Positions 10,094 through 21,632 of a DNA stretch of 64,000 nucleotides are shown here, piece by piece (within the stretch, counting starts at the first letter, position 1; every line of letters starts with the position of its first letter). Origin of the DNA: Agrostemma githago (Eukaryota; Streptophyta; Magnoliopsida; Caryophyllales; Caryophyllaceae); the NCBI GenBank assembly GCA_958450325.1, contig OY288262.1:9397081-9461080 (forward strand), read 5' to 3'. The notes beneath the pieces are model-generated. The model was not told where the DNA came from. It saw nothing but the letters and a program-made list of their open reading frames with translations, and did no database searches. The translations under genes and the position numbers were made by a program.

Positions 10094-11529
10094 ATGTTGT
10101 TTATGGCTCACTCAAAAATTCGGGATCCCTTAGAAAATAATGATGTATGGTTCTTGGACAGCGAATGTTCAAATCATATGTCAGGGAGAAAATCATTGTT
10201 CAAAGAAATCGACGAAACAAAGAAAGGAGATGGTCATCTTGAGGACAACAAGAAAATGCAAGTGGAAGGGAAAGTTATTATTGCCATCAAAATCATACAA
10301 GGTGATGTCAAACTTGTTCATAATGTGCAATTTGTTCCTGATCTTGCACATAATTTGTTGAGTATTGGTCAATTAATGACTAGTGGTTATAAGGTTGTGT
10401 TTGATGATGATATGTTTGATGTAATCAACAAGAAGACGGGTCATAGTATAGCAAATGTTCATATGATTCAAAATAAGATGTTTCCGCTGGATGTTTCAAA
10501 TATTGTGAGTAAAGCACTGATTACTAAGCAGAAAATGAATCAGAGTTGTGGCATTTACGATATGGTCATCTAAATGAGCGTAGTTTGAAACTGTTGAGCC
10601 GGAAGGAGATGGTTGTTGGCCTATCAAAAATAGATGACCTGAAATTCTGAAGGTTGTGTGTATGTTAAACAAAGTAGAGCGTCTTTTCTGAATGCGAAGA
10701 CATTGAGGGCTATTAATTCTTAAGAACTCGTTCATGCCGATTTGTGTGGGCCTATGAAAAATGAGTCATTAGGCAGAAGTCGGTATTTTTTATTATTTAC
10801 TAATGATTATACCCGAATGAGTTGGGTTTATTTCTTGAAATCAAAGTATGAAGCATTTGAGAATTTCAAAAAATTCAAAGCCTTAGTTGAAAATAAAATT
10901 GAAAATTACATAATTGCTTTCCGGACCGATAGAGGAGGAGAATTTCTGTCAAGAGAGTTTAATAGCTTTTGTGATCAGCATGGCATTTGTAGAGACATTA
11001 CTGTCCCTTATACACCAGTGCAGAATGTGATTGTAGAATGAAAAAATCAAACGGTGGTAGAAATGGCAAGAAGTATGTTAAAGCCAAAAGGTCTTCCAAA
11101 CCAGTTTTGGGGGGAAGCAGTGGCAACATCCGTATACCTTCTAAATATATTTCCAATAAGGGCAGTGTTAGATCGAACACCTTTTGAAGCATGGAGAAAT
11201 AAAGGACAAGGGGTAAGTCACCTGAAAGTATTTGGTTGTATATGTTATACTTTGATTAATAACCGTTCAAAATTAGATACAAATCTGAAAAATGCATCTT
11301 TATCGGTTATTGTCTACAATCCAAAGCATATCGTCTACATAACCTTGTGAGTGACAAAGTAATTATTAGCATAAATGTTGTGTTCAGTGAAGAAGCTTGT
11401 TCTCACTGGGATACTAGAAAAGATGGGACTAGTCCTCATATTCCGATTACTGAAGTTAATGAGAACAATGAGAATTTAGAAACGGAGACAATATCAAACT
11501 TATCCTCACTAGAAGATACTTCTCCGTGA
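10094..11529 (+). pseudogene. Copia 1 protease and integrase
   Basis: The protease begins at VWFLDSECSNHMSG (near 10147); the catalytic D-S-G has become D-S-E, which would inactivate it. The gag-pre-integrase region follows to about 10570 and is then frameshifted. The integrase core starts near 10735 (ADLCGPMKNESLG), with first Asp in FTNDYTRMSWVYF and second Asp in FRTDRGGEF. A stop at about 11041 falls right after the NVIVE segment that carries the catalytic Glu. The rest (VEMARSMLKPKGLPNQFW, HLKVFGCICY) runs to 11350, then frameshifts to about 11529. Confidence 0.85.
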
Positions 11530-11636
11530 ACACCAAGAAGTAATGATCAGGGAACACAAAGTAGCACAAGCAGTGATAATGACTCATCTATAAAAAAAGT
11601 TCAGGTCCTTGGAAGAAATTTATAGATCCTGTAACT

Positions 11637-13226
11637 TTGCTCTCATGGTCAGTGACCCAACTTTCTTCGAAGAGGCTAAAAAAATCCGAGTGGAAAATGG
11701 CTGTGAAAGCGGAAATGAATGCAATTGAAAAGAACAAAACATGGGAGTTGGTTGATCATCCCAAATGTAAGAATGTGATAGGTTTAAAATGGGTATTCCG
11801 AACAAAATACAATTCTGATGGAACTATTCAAAAGCATAAGGCTCGTTTAGTGGCAAAAGGATATTCCCAACAACAAGGTACCGATTTTGAAGAAACTTTT
11901 TATCCAGTTGCTCGATTTGAAACAGTGAGAATTATGTTAGCTCTTGCAGGACAACAAAATTTACCGGTACATCAACTTGATGTGAAATTGGCATTCTTAA
12001 ATGGCAACTTATACGAAGAGGTATACGTGGAGAAACCGCAAGATTTTATCGTGAATGGTTTTGAGGACAAAGTTTATAGATTAAGAAAAGCACTTTACGG
12101 GTTGAAACAAGCACCAAGTGCTTGGTATAGCAGAACTGATCTATTCTTTCGAGAAAAAGGATTTACAAAAAGTGAGAGTGAACCAACTCTCTACACCAAA
12201 CTTAAAGGTAAAAATGATATCTTATTAATTTGCCTTTATGTAGATGATACAGTATGATTTATATGGGATCTTCCGAGGCTTTGGTCGGTGAATTTAAGTC
12301 AAGTATGATGAAGACTCTCGAGATGACAGATTTGGGGCTATTACAATATTTCTTGGGTCTCGAAGTAAAGCAAGATATAGATGGAATTTTTGTAAGCCAA
12401 AAGAAGTATTCCATCAATTTATTAAAAAGGTTCAGAATGTTAAATAGTGAGGTTGCAGTAACACCAATGAACTTTAATGACAAGTTACAACATGAAGATG
12501 GAACACGGGTGGCTAGTGCAACGTATTTCCAAAGTTTAGTGGGTAGTTTAAATTATTTAACACACACTAGACCCGACATTGCCTACTCGGTCAGTTTAGT
12601 GTCCCGCTATTTGCACAAACCAACCAAACAACACCTTGGAGCGGAAAAACAAATTCTTCGTTATGTGGCTGGAACTGTAGAATTTGGCATTTGGTATTCA
12701 AAAAGGTCAACTCTGAAATTAATCGGCTATACTGATAGCGATTGGGCTGGATGCTTGGAGGATCGTAAGAGTACATCCGATAATATATTTAGCCTTGGTT
12801 CAGGAGCGATAACTTGGAGTTCCAAGAATCAAGAAACTGTGGCCTTATCTTCTTCGGAAGCAGAATATGCAGCCGTCACTTCAGCTGCACGACAAGCATT
12901 ATGGCTTAGAATGCTACTTGCGAATCTTGGTTGTATACAAGCAGAAGCCACTGAGATTTATTGTGACAATAGGGCTGCCATCGCTATGAGTAAAAATCTC
13001 GCCTTTCATGCAAGAACAAAGCATGTTGATATCAAACACCATTTTATCCGACAACTTGTATATGATGGAAATAAAAGTGGTTCTCAAATTCTGCGGTACT
13101 AATGAACAGATGACAAACATATTCGCAAAAGCGCTTTCGCAATCAAAGCATGATTTCTTCCGAACGGAGCTAGGAGTGTGCAACTTTGAATTAAGGGGAG
13201 GTGTTGAAAGAATGATTCAAAGTTAA
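11637..13226 (+). pseudogene. Copia 1 reverse transcriptase and RNase H
   Basis: The reverse transcriptase runs from WKMAVKAEMNAI (11692) through KWVFRTKYNSDG, VKLAFLNGNLYEEVY and YGLKQAPSAWY to the catalytic YVDD at about 12238-12249. A frameshift follows at 12254. The second frame (12254-13102) holds MTDLGLLQYFLGLE, RPDIAYSVS, TDSDWAGCLEDRKS, the RNase H acidic residues in SSSEAEYAA and CDNRAAIAMS, and TKHVDIKHHFIR. A last frameshift moves the C-terminus to 13008-13226 (LKFCGTNEQMTNIFAKAL). The polypurine tract and 3' LTR overlap its end. Confidence 0.88.
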
Positions 13227-14264
13227 ATGAAGCATGCATCATGACTCTTGGAATGAAACATTATTACTTTTCATAATATTGTAGGGTCGTGCTTTTTCCT
13301 AATGGGGTTTTACTCAATCTTAACGACACTTTACCAATTTACCCCTATCATTTCATCTCAATTCTTTGATTTTCTCTCTAAAAAAACTTAAATCCAACTA
13401 CCCATAAACAACCATCACCCAAAAGTACAAAACAGCACCAACATCGGAATGATCCACGTCGCCGAACTCCGTCATCTTGCCGACCAAACGTCCACGTTGG
13501 CGTGGTGGCCGTAGGTGGCGATTTGGGTTGTCAAAACCAACACGGGAGGTGGCGTTTGGGTGAGGGGTCGGGTTCGGTCCTGATGGTGGTAGGTTTGGGT
13601 GGGTCAGTGGTGGTAGGTTTGGGTGGTTTGGGGGGATGATTTGGTGGTAGGTTTAGTTTTTTTTTAATTTCCTTTTTTTTATGTAAATGTAATTTTTTAT
13701 ATCCTGTTTTTAAATTTTTTTATGTCAATTTCTTTTGTTTTTATTTTAAAAATTTTAATTTTCTTTGATCATGTAAAGTTTCTTTTATGACTTATGGTAA
13801 TATTTTGTATTACCGATAATAACTTTTTTTTTTTTTCACTTTTCCCTTTTTATATTTTAATTTTTTTTTTTAGAATTCAATGATACCACATTCCACCAAC
13901 TCCGAAACCCTAAAAAATTAAGTTTAAATAATTAATTCAACAATAATAATACAATAAACAAAATATTAAGTAAATAAATATTGTACTATAATTGATAAAA
14001 CGTCGTCGATAATTAAATTACAATTAATAATCGAATTCGAATCATTAATTGATTGGGTAAGTTGATAATATGAAATGGAGGTAAATTAAATTTTTGGTAA
14101 AAGCTAGAGGTTTATAAAGGGGTATAATTGGAAAATTTTAGAAAAAATCGTTAGGATTGAGTAATCACTCGTTAGGAAAAAAATAATTTCGATATTGTAT
14201 TGTATGGAATAAATCATGTACACAAAAATATCAATATAGTTTAGTATTATTATCTTCTCATATA
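13202..14264 (+). repeat. Copia 1 3' LTR, interrupted
   Basis: Begins TGTTGAAAGAATGATT directly after AAGGGGAGG. It runs to 13284, continues at 14200 after the Mutator-like insert, and stops at 14264 (CTTCTCATATA), about 20-30 bp short of where the 5' LTR would end. Confidence 0.75.
13285..14190. mobile_element. Mutator-like non-autonomous element in Copia 1 LTR
   Basis: 906 bp insert. Inverted repeats of about 70 bp are visible: the left end has TTTTTCCTAATGGGG and ACTCAATCTTAACGA; the right end inverse has TTTTTCCTAACGAG and ACTCAATCCTAACGA. It is flanked by AATATTGTA (13276-13284) and GATATTGTA (14191-14199), a 9-bp duplication with one mismatch. The other LTR has the empty site. Internal sequence is G/T-rich (GGTGGTAGGTTTGGGTGG) and encodes nothing I recognise. 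Confidence 0.78.
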
Positions 14265-14274
14265 CTATTTGGGG

Positions 14275-15893
14275 ATGCCTACAATAAATGGTAGAGTAAC
14301 TCGAGCAACTTTTGATCATATTGTGCAAAAGATAGACAAATGACTCTCGGGGTGGAAATCTAAATGCCTCTCCTTGGCTGGGCGAGTGACACTTGTTCAG
14401 TCCACGTTAGCTTCGATTCCGACATATGCTATACAATCAGCCAAACTCCCTTGGACTTTATTATGTGATGATCTTGATAGAAAATCGAGACATTTTTTAT
14501 GGGGAGGCATGGAAAATACCAGAGGGGTTAGCCTTGTCAAATGGGATGATGTAACCAAAGATAAAGAGCACGGAGGTTTGGGTATCAAATCAATGCGACA
14601 AACCAATGTAGCATTCATGGCTAAGTTGGGATGTCGAATTTTGACGGAGCCGAACTAATTGTGGGCTTGGGTCCTACGGCACAAATATTGTAAAGTCCGG
14701 TTCGACTTGGAAATGTTTGAACCCAAGATCAATTGCTCAAATATGTGACAAGGAATTGTGGATGGGGTGGCTCACTTGAAAAGTGGTTTTAATTATTCCA
14801 TAAATAATGGCAGAACCACTTTGTTTTGGAAACATCCATGGGTAATGGATGTCCCTCTTGAACAATTGGCTAAGACCCAGTTACCTCAATCTACGGAAAA
14901 TAACAGTGTGGCTGACATGTGGGATGGAGAAGTCAATTGGAATTGGGAGCTTTTTTCAGATTGTTTGCCAGCGGACATATTACAGTCCATTGCTGCTATC
15001 ACAGTCCAACAAAGTGAGGAATCCGACATGGTTTACTGGGCCAAAACGCCTAGTGGTGTATTTACTGTGAAATTTGCCATCGGGTTGCTACGTGACCCAA
15101 TTCTTGAGGATGCTAGCGCGGGATGGAAACTTCCTTGGAAGATAGCTGTTCCACAGAAAAATAGAATGTTTATTTGGCTTCTTATGCATGATAGGGTGAT
15201 GACCAATGTAAATCGATTTCGGAGGGGCATGAGTGAGGACCCGTTTTGCAAGGTGTGTGGAGCTGAAGAAGAATCGGCTTTACATTTACTACGAGATTGT
15301 ATGAAAGAAAGAAAAGTCTGGAGTGCCTTTGATGGTGCGAACTCCATGTTGGCGCATCAACAGGGGTCCATTATATCAAAGAATGGATTTTGTGGAATAT
15401 CACAGGTAATAGATTTGAAGGGGTTCGAGATTGGCCGTCTGTTTTTACGATCACCTTATGGTGGTTATGGAAATGGCGGAATTGTCGGACATTTGCGAGA
15501 GAAGATGAAATCCCGAGTGACACTAGATGCTTCTTGTTTGGACGAATTGAGGACATTATGAAGGCTATGCAAGGAGAAGTTATACAATTTGAAAATGCTC
15601 TAAGGAAAAAAACAGAAATCTTCATCAAATGGAATGCTCCACCGAGTGATTGGATATCCCTCAACATAGATGGTGCGTCAAAAGGCAACCCGGGAAACGC
15701 AGGAGAAGGAGGAATTTTTCGGGATAGTACGGGAAAACATCTTTCTGCTTTCGCGGAGAAATTGGGATATGCTACAGTTACTCGGGCCGAGATAATGGCG
15801 CTTCGGAGGGGATTGCTTCTGGCGAAACAACACAATTTCAGGAAAATAGTAATTCATACAGACTCTCAGGTAGTCGTGCAATTACTAAGATAA
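14275..15893 (+). pseudogene. L1 reverse transcriptase C-terminus, zinc-binding domain and RNase H
   Basis: From 14275 the frame reads LGMPTINGRVTRATFDH, a stop, then SLAGRVTLVQSTLASIPTY and the WGG...LVKWDDV...HGGLGIKS block to a stop at 14656. The 14758-15561 frame holds the zf-RVT domain (WKLPWKIAVPQKNRMFIWLL, FCKVCGAEEESALHLLRDC). A frameshift near 15400 leads to RNase H (NIDGASKGNPG, RAEIMALRRG, HTDSQVVVQLLR) with its acidic residues kept. A stop follows at 15891-15893. The last RNase H motif is displaced by the hAT insertion and resumes at 17653. Confidence 0.88.
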
Positions 15894-15995
15894 GAAAATC
15901 GATATCCCAACGCCCACTCGCATATGATTAACATTTGTAAGGAGTTGCTAAACGAGTCTACGTGGTTGGTGAAGGTGATACATGTCTATCGAGAG

Positions 15996-17644
15996 TAAGA
16001 ATGGCAACGGGGCGGGTATGGATCGGGTCCGACCGGACCCGGACCCGGACCCGGACCCAGACTTCAAAGGTTGAACCCCGACCCAACCCGGACCCTTAAG
16101 GGTCCAACAATTTTAGAACCTTACCCGGATCCGACGGGTACGGGTAGGGTCCGGGTCGGTCATGGGTCCAATGCGCGACAATTTAAAGTATATACGATTT
16201 ATAACCCGACAATTTAAAAAGCCAAATTAAAAGGCAAAATAAAATCAATCACTTTAAGCTCCTTCCCCTATGTCATTGTGTTGCTGTGTAGTTGCAAAAT
16301 AAACAAATAAGGGGTTGTGGTGGACGAAAGAAGCAGCAATATGAGAGGTCTAGAAGATGCGGTTGGTTAGGTGTGGTTGGGATGGTGGTGAATTGTTGGT
16401 CGAAGATGAAGATTGGTGGAACTTAGACCTGGCAAAACCCGATCCGACTCGACAAAACCGATCCGACTCATCCGAGATCGGACCCGTTCGACAATCGAGA
16501 ATACTAAAATGTCTTAGTGACCGAAACCGACCTGGTTTGATCTGACTCAATCCGATACCTGATCGAATTCGGTAACAACCGATTCGGTTAAACTCGACAA
16601 GAAAATACCCGATCCAAATCAGACTCGAATAACCGAAAATTACCCAAAATATACGTAGCCGAAAATACCCGATCCAAATCCAACTCAAATAATAAAAAAA
16701 TTATCCAAAAAATAGGTAACCGATATAACCAATCAGGTGACCCATAGTGAATTCCTATATACGGAGTACGAGTAAAATAGATTCGTACTTCATTTCATTG
16801 ATAACATCCAAATTGGAAGTTAAATATACAAACATGGGAACATGGGGTGAATGTGGGATTCTCATGTTTAGTATACGTAGTAAGTAACAAGCGGCTCGTA
16901 TGATTGTCATAAGTTATTGAGAGACCGTCTCTCCCAAGATTTTGTGTATAAAATATATAAAGTTTACTTACATGGAGTTATACGAAACTACCAATTAATT
17001 ATATGTGTATACAAAGTATTTTATTTGATATAGGGCTAACTCGGTTAAGATTAATTTGAATTTCGTGTCCATTTGACATAAACTACTACTACATGACATA
17101 TTATCCGAACGAACCCGTTCCTAAAACAACCGGAACCCGACCAAGACTTAGCCGTTCTAACCCGATACCTATACAGTATCATGACTCGAAACTACCCGAC
17201 CGAATCTGAATCGACCCGCTAATTCAAATGAGCCGAAAAAATCCGATAGTTTGATAATCCGAACCCGAGACAGCTCGACTCGAACCCGATCCGCCCCATC
17301 CAATTGCCACCTCTAGTGGAACTGGAGAAGGGAGGACGAGAAAAGGAAGCAGGGAAGTAAGGGGAGTAGGCTGTAAATGAAGAAATTAATTGATTTTATG
17401 GTCTTACAGATTATTCATCACATATTAGTAGTTTTTATATATATATATATTTTATTTTATTTTTTTACACGGGTCCACGGGCCGGGTCCGGGTCTGACTC
17501 CTAGGACCTGGACCCGGAACATTTTTGAAGGACCCATACCCGACCCGTACCCAAAGGGTCCAAAAAAATCAGGACCCGTACCTGACCCGTTAGGGTAAGA
17601 CCTGCAGGGTCTGGGCAGGGGTCTCGGACCCGTTGCCATCCCTA
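15996..17644. mobile_element. Outer hAT-type element inserted in L1 RNase H
   Basis: Starts TAAGAATGGCAACGGGG and ends with the inverse GGACCCGTTGCCATCCCTA, matching the TAGGGATGGCAA-type terminus common in plant hAT elements. The flanking 8-bp duplication ATCGAGAG (15988-15995 and 17645-17652) is perfect. Both ends carry degenerate GGGTCCGGGTCGG-type subterminal repeats. No transposase is present. The element itself holds a second hAT at 16424-17315. Confidence 0.9.
16424..17315. mobile_element. Inner hAT-type element nested in the outer hAT
   Basis: 892 bp element. It starts TAGACCTGGCAAAACCC and ends CAATTGCCACCTCTA (inverse TAGAGGTGGCAATTG). It has a perfect 8-bp duplication GTGGAACT at 16416-16423 and 17316-17323. 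Both ends have repeated CCGA(C/T)CCGA-type words. It is non-autonomous. Confidence 0.9.
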
Positions 17645-17645
17645 A

Positions 17646-17821
17646 TCGAGAGGCTAATAAATGTGCGGATTGGCTTGCGAAAATGGGAGTGCATCAAAGT
17701 GACCAGGTAAGAATCCTAGAGTTTACTAAGACGCCAACGCCTTTGGTTGAACTCGTGAATCAAGACCATGCCGGAGTCCTATGGCCCCCGATATATTCCA
17801 TCAGCAGTTCATTTCAAACCT
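17646..17821 (+). pseudogene. L1 RNase H, displaced C-terminal end
   Basis: After removing the hAT and one duplication copy, the frame continues from HVYRE (15981-15995) into ANKCADWLAKMGVHQ, the final conserved RNase H motif (H...REAN..AD.LA). It ends at the stop near 17821 after SISSSFQT. The clean rejoin supports the insertion reading. Confidence 0.85.
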
Positions 17822-17875
17822 AGAAATTAATTGTATTGGGCCTAGCCCTCTTTTTATCACCAAAAAAAATAAAAA

Positions 17876-18719
17876 TGTTTTCGTTACTAGTATAGATCTC
17901 GCGCAATAATGCACGGTAAATTTAGAATTTTATATTTAGTAATTACTCAATTTTAAACATTTTCAATCTGTATATTTTGATTAAAGAAAATAATTTGAAG
18001 ATAATCGAGTAATCTCATTTAATGCATTTGTGGATAAGTGCTTGACTTGCCAGCAAGTTGAAGAATATATATCTTGTTACAAAGCTAATGATAATATTTT
18101 ATAATTTTTAGCTGATTATTTAATTTAATGTTTTTTTATCACGAAACTAACCGACTTGAAAAAAAAATACATCCCTTGTATATTCAGATCAGTTAAAGAT
18201 TTTGTTAACAAATTTGAATATACGGAGTAACGTAATATCAAAATATTATTTGATAAAAAAGAGTATTTTATTTATATTTTAAAATCAAAATTTGAAAGGA
18301 TTTTGTATAATTTTGCATTTTATCATATACTCGTAGTTGTATACGTCTACACTTAGTTTTGATAGTTTTAACACTCATATTTTGTTAGATAAAAAGATAG
18401 TATCATAAATGTCTTTTTTAATAGACCATACATAATTATTTTATTTATTGAAGAATTTTGCTTTATTTTGATTTGAATTTTGATACTTCCTCTAGCTTTA
18501 TAAGATCTTCCCATTTGATTATTTTAATGTCTTTCAAATGAATATACAATGGAAGATATTAGAAAATTTGAGGAAATGATATATGGTATAATTATAGAAA
18601 TTTAATAGTGTTTATTTGTTACCATATTGAGGTGATAGTATTTTGGAGGGAAAAAATGTTATGAGGGGTTGACACAAGCATCCACTATTCTCTTAGTAGT
18701 AGGAGGATTTTACCCAACT
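17876..18719. other. A/T-rich non-coding stretch; no P450 exon 2 seen
   Basis: No open frame, RNA gene or clear element. Around 18484-18580 the sequence TACTTCCTCTAGCTTTATAAG weakly resembles a Stowaway end, but I could not pair it with an inverse. Importantly, the heme-binding exon expected downstream of the P450 exon at 18780-19664 is not here on the minus strand. Confidence 0.5.
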
Positions 18720-18779
18720 TTATGGTCTTATGATATTCGTGAATACATATCTACGAGAGATGGAGTTGAGAAAAGTTAC

Positions 18780-19664
18780 CTGTATTATAGCTTTGATGCT
18801 CTTTAGATCTAAGCTTGAGTTGTTCACATTGTCCTGCTGCAGCTCAAGTAAAACATCAACTAAATCCATCGAGTTCTCATCCTTTTTTTCATCTTGATCT
18901 CTCCGGTGTAGATGTTGTTGTATTATTCCGTCAAGGCATGTATTCATATCTTTAACAACTTTCTTGATCTCACTTTCGACACCATTAACATAGTTAATCC
19001 AAGATAACCACGGTATGAACTCTCCGACATGGATACCCCCTACCAACCCTTCGAACTTTTGCATCAACAGTTTAAAATTAATCCCGCCGCTTTCCCCTTT
19101 GAATTTCACTCCAAAGGCAACTCTACAAATAACATCGCTAGTAAAGTTGGCAAACAATTTGCTTAAATTCACGGCTGTTGACGACTTTTCAATCTCTCGG
19201 ATCATATGAGCCACCTCTTCTTCTCTAATAGGGTGGAAGGACTGAACTCTTCTAGAGCTTAGAAGATGAAGAACACAAATACTTCTTATATGTTTCCAAT
19301 AATTGCCGTAGGGTGCCGCAGCTATGTCCTTGCAATCGCAAAGAAGTCTTCTGAATATTTCCAACTGAGGCCTATCTGCAAAAATGATGTCTTGGGTCTT
19401 CAAGATTTGACAGGCTGCCTTAGCTGAAGAGACGACAAGGACGGGTTTCTGGCCAAAATGAACCAGCATGAGTTCCCCATGTTGTTGGGCCAGAACGTGC
19501 AATGATCGATGTGGGAGTTGACCTATTTGGTGCAAGTTTCCTATGATTGGCAGCGTTTTAGGAGAAGGCGGTAGTTTCCTCGTCGAGGGGCTATTACAGT
19601 ATAAGTGTTTGTAAAAGAAGAATAACAGGATCATTAACGATATAATCGTGAAAAAATACAACAT
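18780..19664 (-). pseudogene. CYP71-type cytochrome P450, exon 1 only (gene B)
   Basis: Intact first exon of an ER-anchored class II P450. It starts at 19664. The N-terminal membrane anchor (about residues 3-22) is followed by the proline hinge KLPPSPKTLPIIGN. The C-helix motif W-x-x-x-R is in GNYWKHIRS, and CVLHLLSSRRVQSF is typical of CYP71A-like proteins. The exon ends after LKSIKAIIQ at a GT donor (18779-18778), the usual CYP71 intron position; its 295 codons match a normal CYP71 exon 1. Exon 2, with the I-helix, ExxR and heme-binding Cys, is missing downstream, so no working enzyme can be made. Substrate cannot be inferred. It is a tandem relative of gene A, in the same orientation. Confidence 0.85.
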
Positions 19665-19713
19665 TTTGAGTGCTTTGTTACGGAGATTCAGCGAAATGAT
19701 TTAGAGTTATCTT

Positions 19714-19724
19714 GTGTATTTAAG
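19714..19724 (-). promoter_or_regulatory. Possible TATA box of P450 gene B
   Basis: Minus-strand CCTTAAATACA lies 50-60 bp upstream of the start codon, a plausible distance for a core promoter with a short leader. Confidence 0.35.
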
Positions 19725-20234
19725 GTTGTCCTATCCTAAGCGTTAAGTAGTTGATTTGTGGTGGATCAATGTACGTGTATGTGGTACTGTGGTGGTGGTG
19801 ATAATGTTCTTGTTGTTTTGTTTGTACTTGTGTCTATTTACATGCCCTTCAGCTTTCGGTGTCCTTAATTACAAGAGTCATTTTTCGTTTGTATTTATCT
19901 CCTCCTATCAACATGTGTTTTCTGATGCATGCATTTTATCAGCTAATTTGTCATACTACATGTTAGTATTTGATGAATTGGGTGGTTGATTCCTTTTCAT
20001 TCAATATATAAACATGCAATACAAAAAAATATACACTATGGTATAGTTTTGATACAATAATACAATATTCATGCACGGAAATTTTAGTATTAATACACTT
20101 ATTACACATGGATTGATCGCAGATGTAAAACCGTCTCATTTGATTAGTACGCCGCTAACAAACAAGATAACTACAGAGTACTGCAGACTATATATGAGCC
20201 ACTGCAACAGCAAGAAGAAGAGTTTGTCTGCTCA
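19725..20234. other. Intergenic, no feature seen
   Basis: Spacer between the two P450 units, A/T-rich, without a supportable open frame. Confidence 0.5.
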
Positions 20235-20934
20235 GAGCATTAGCAATAACAAACGTCCATCCAAGTTCATTCTCCGCCACATCACTGCCACTTCACTGCC
20301 ACATCACTATCTACAAACTCAAACTCCAAAGAACCAATGTCAACAATAGCACAAGTTCATCCAAGTTTATAAATGGGTCCCACACACAATCCACCCCACA
20401 CTACTTAACATTAATTTCTAACAAAACATTTCATTTTTAAATTAACATCATAATATTTTTTTAATAAATTAACATTTCATTTTTTAAATTAACAACAAAA
20501 CGTTTTTTAATTTCGGTCATGATTCGTATCGTACATTAATTTCGTATCGGGTTCGTGTCGTATTTTTGTGTCATGTCCACATTTGGAAAAGCTAATAAAA
20601 TTTATTATACAAACACTATAAATATTATACAAAACACTATAAGTATTAGTATATAAAATTTATTAATGAAAAGTTATCAATGGTGAATAGGAGTATGCAA
20701 ATTTGAAGAGAAAATTTGAAGTGTACAGCCAATTTGAAGAGAAAAGGAACATTTGAAGAGAAATGAAGTGTGCAGCCAATTTGGGGGGCCCATTGCTCTG
20801 CCACACTCTTCACACAAACGAAGTTCGTAAACACGAACATGGATGAACGGTACGGGAACCAACAATAACAAAAACAAACGAACGAACGTTCATATTTAAG
20901 AACTTACTCTAAGAACATCCTATTGCTAATGCTC
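20235..20934. mobile_element. MITE-like element with GAGCATTAGCAATA termini
   Basis: Left end GAGCATTAGCAATAAC; right end is the inverse (TATTGCTAATGCTC). Internally it has short repeats of AATTTGAAGAGAAA and GTGCAGCCAATTTG. About 700 bp, non-coding. Flanking duplications are not clear, so the superfamily (PIF/Harbinger or hAT) is undecided. It lies just downstream of P450 gene A exon 2. Confidence 0.6.
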
Positions 20935-20944
20935 AGTGCTCACA

Positions 20945-21528
20945 GTAAGCCCAAAGCATTCCTACTCCATCAGGTAACCTCCAGCAAGTCAAACCTATCT
21001 ATATATGCATGCATGAGGTTTGCTAGCTCACTATTTGCCATGCATAGGCATAGCAAACCCTATTATATTCCAGTGTAAATTCTTCTTCCAGCACCAAACG
21101 GAAGGAACTCACTCAAAATTTTGCCCTCGGAAATCTACACTAGTACTGTATTCAGAAACCTCGCTCTCTGGATTGAAATTCTCGATCCGGTTCATTCCAG
21201 TAAGCCGGGTCTCTACGCATTGGTGACTACATACAGCCGTGGCTGCAGGAATGAATGTCGTCCCCAAGTATTGTGGCATCTCGTGTTGTTAGTTAGAGGA
21301 GCTGATGGGTGTATATATGTAGTCGGAGACTCGCCGCTTTCAACTACTTCCTCGATCGATCTGCTCCAAATCTTCTTCATTGACTTTGACTTTACCTGCT
21401 GCTGTCATTTTTCTGACTTCCTCTTGTAATAGTCTCATGATTTTAGGGTGCCTTAAGAACGAGTTATGACATTGTCCATTCTACTAATATAATGTTGGAG
21501 TTGTATCAGTTCCACCAGTAAACATATC
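20945..21528 (-). pseudogene. CYP71-type P450 exon 2, decayed (gene A)
   Basis: Second exon of a CYP71-type P450, starting after a CTGCAG acceptor at 21528. The I-helix oxygen-binding motif is clear (DMFTGGTDTT). Then come HPKIMRLLQEEVRKMTAAGK and VNEEDLEQ, the region of the ExxR helix with stops, FLNT, and the heme loop FLPFGAGRRIYTG, where the essential Cys of the FxxGxRxCxG signature is lost. Remains of the C-terminal helix (ANSELANL) follow. Several in-frame stops and frameshifts show it is a pseudogene. Its exon 1 lies 14.7 kb upstream, at 36206-36475, separated by retrotransposons in the intron. Confidence 0.82.
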
Positions 21529-21632
21529 CTGCAGCATCCCACATTTACATAACATACATTAACTACACTCGATAATCTCTATAGAATCGAATCTGTTTGG
21601 TACTCTATAATTTGCGTAAAAAATGATGCATC

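Larger units (their letters stand above)
8800..14264 (+). mobile_element. Copia 1: decayed Ty1/Copia retrotransposon
   Basis: The element has a 5' LTR (8800-8951), primer-binding site (8956-8967), broken gag (9140-9743), protease/integrase (10094-11529), reverse transcriptase/RNase H (11637-13226), polypurine tract (AAGGGGAGG, 13193-13201) and a 3' LTR from 13202. The 3' LTR is interrupted by a Mutator-like element (13285-14190) and cut at 14264, where an L1 fragment starts. The domain order protease, integrase, RT, RNase H defines Copia. Many stops and frameshifts mark it as an old copy. Confidence 0.9.
14265..17875 (+). mobile_element. 5'-truncated L1 LINE, split by nested hAT elements
   Basis: The L1 begins in the thumb of the reverse transcriptase at 14265 and ends with a short oligo-A run (17862-17875) after CCCTCTTTTTATCACC, a typical plant L1 end. 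Without the hAT insertion (15996-17644 plus the 8-bp duplication) it is about 1.95 kb. The 5' junction abuts the Copia 1 LTR. No L1 target-site duplication was found, so a later deletion at one end is possible. Confidence 0.85.

Noticed and set aside
17884..17920. ACTAGTATAGATCTCGCGC, considered as a reverse Helitron terminus
   Set aside because: The hairpin is poor and no partner end is visible; it directly abuts the L1 tail.
18484..18710. Stowaway-like start TACTTCCTCTAGC
   Set aside because: The opposite end could not be paired with it.
20235..20934. Target-site duplication TGCTCA around the GAGCATTAGC element
   Set aside because: The right copy is displaced by two bases from the element end, so it does not prove the boundary.
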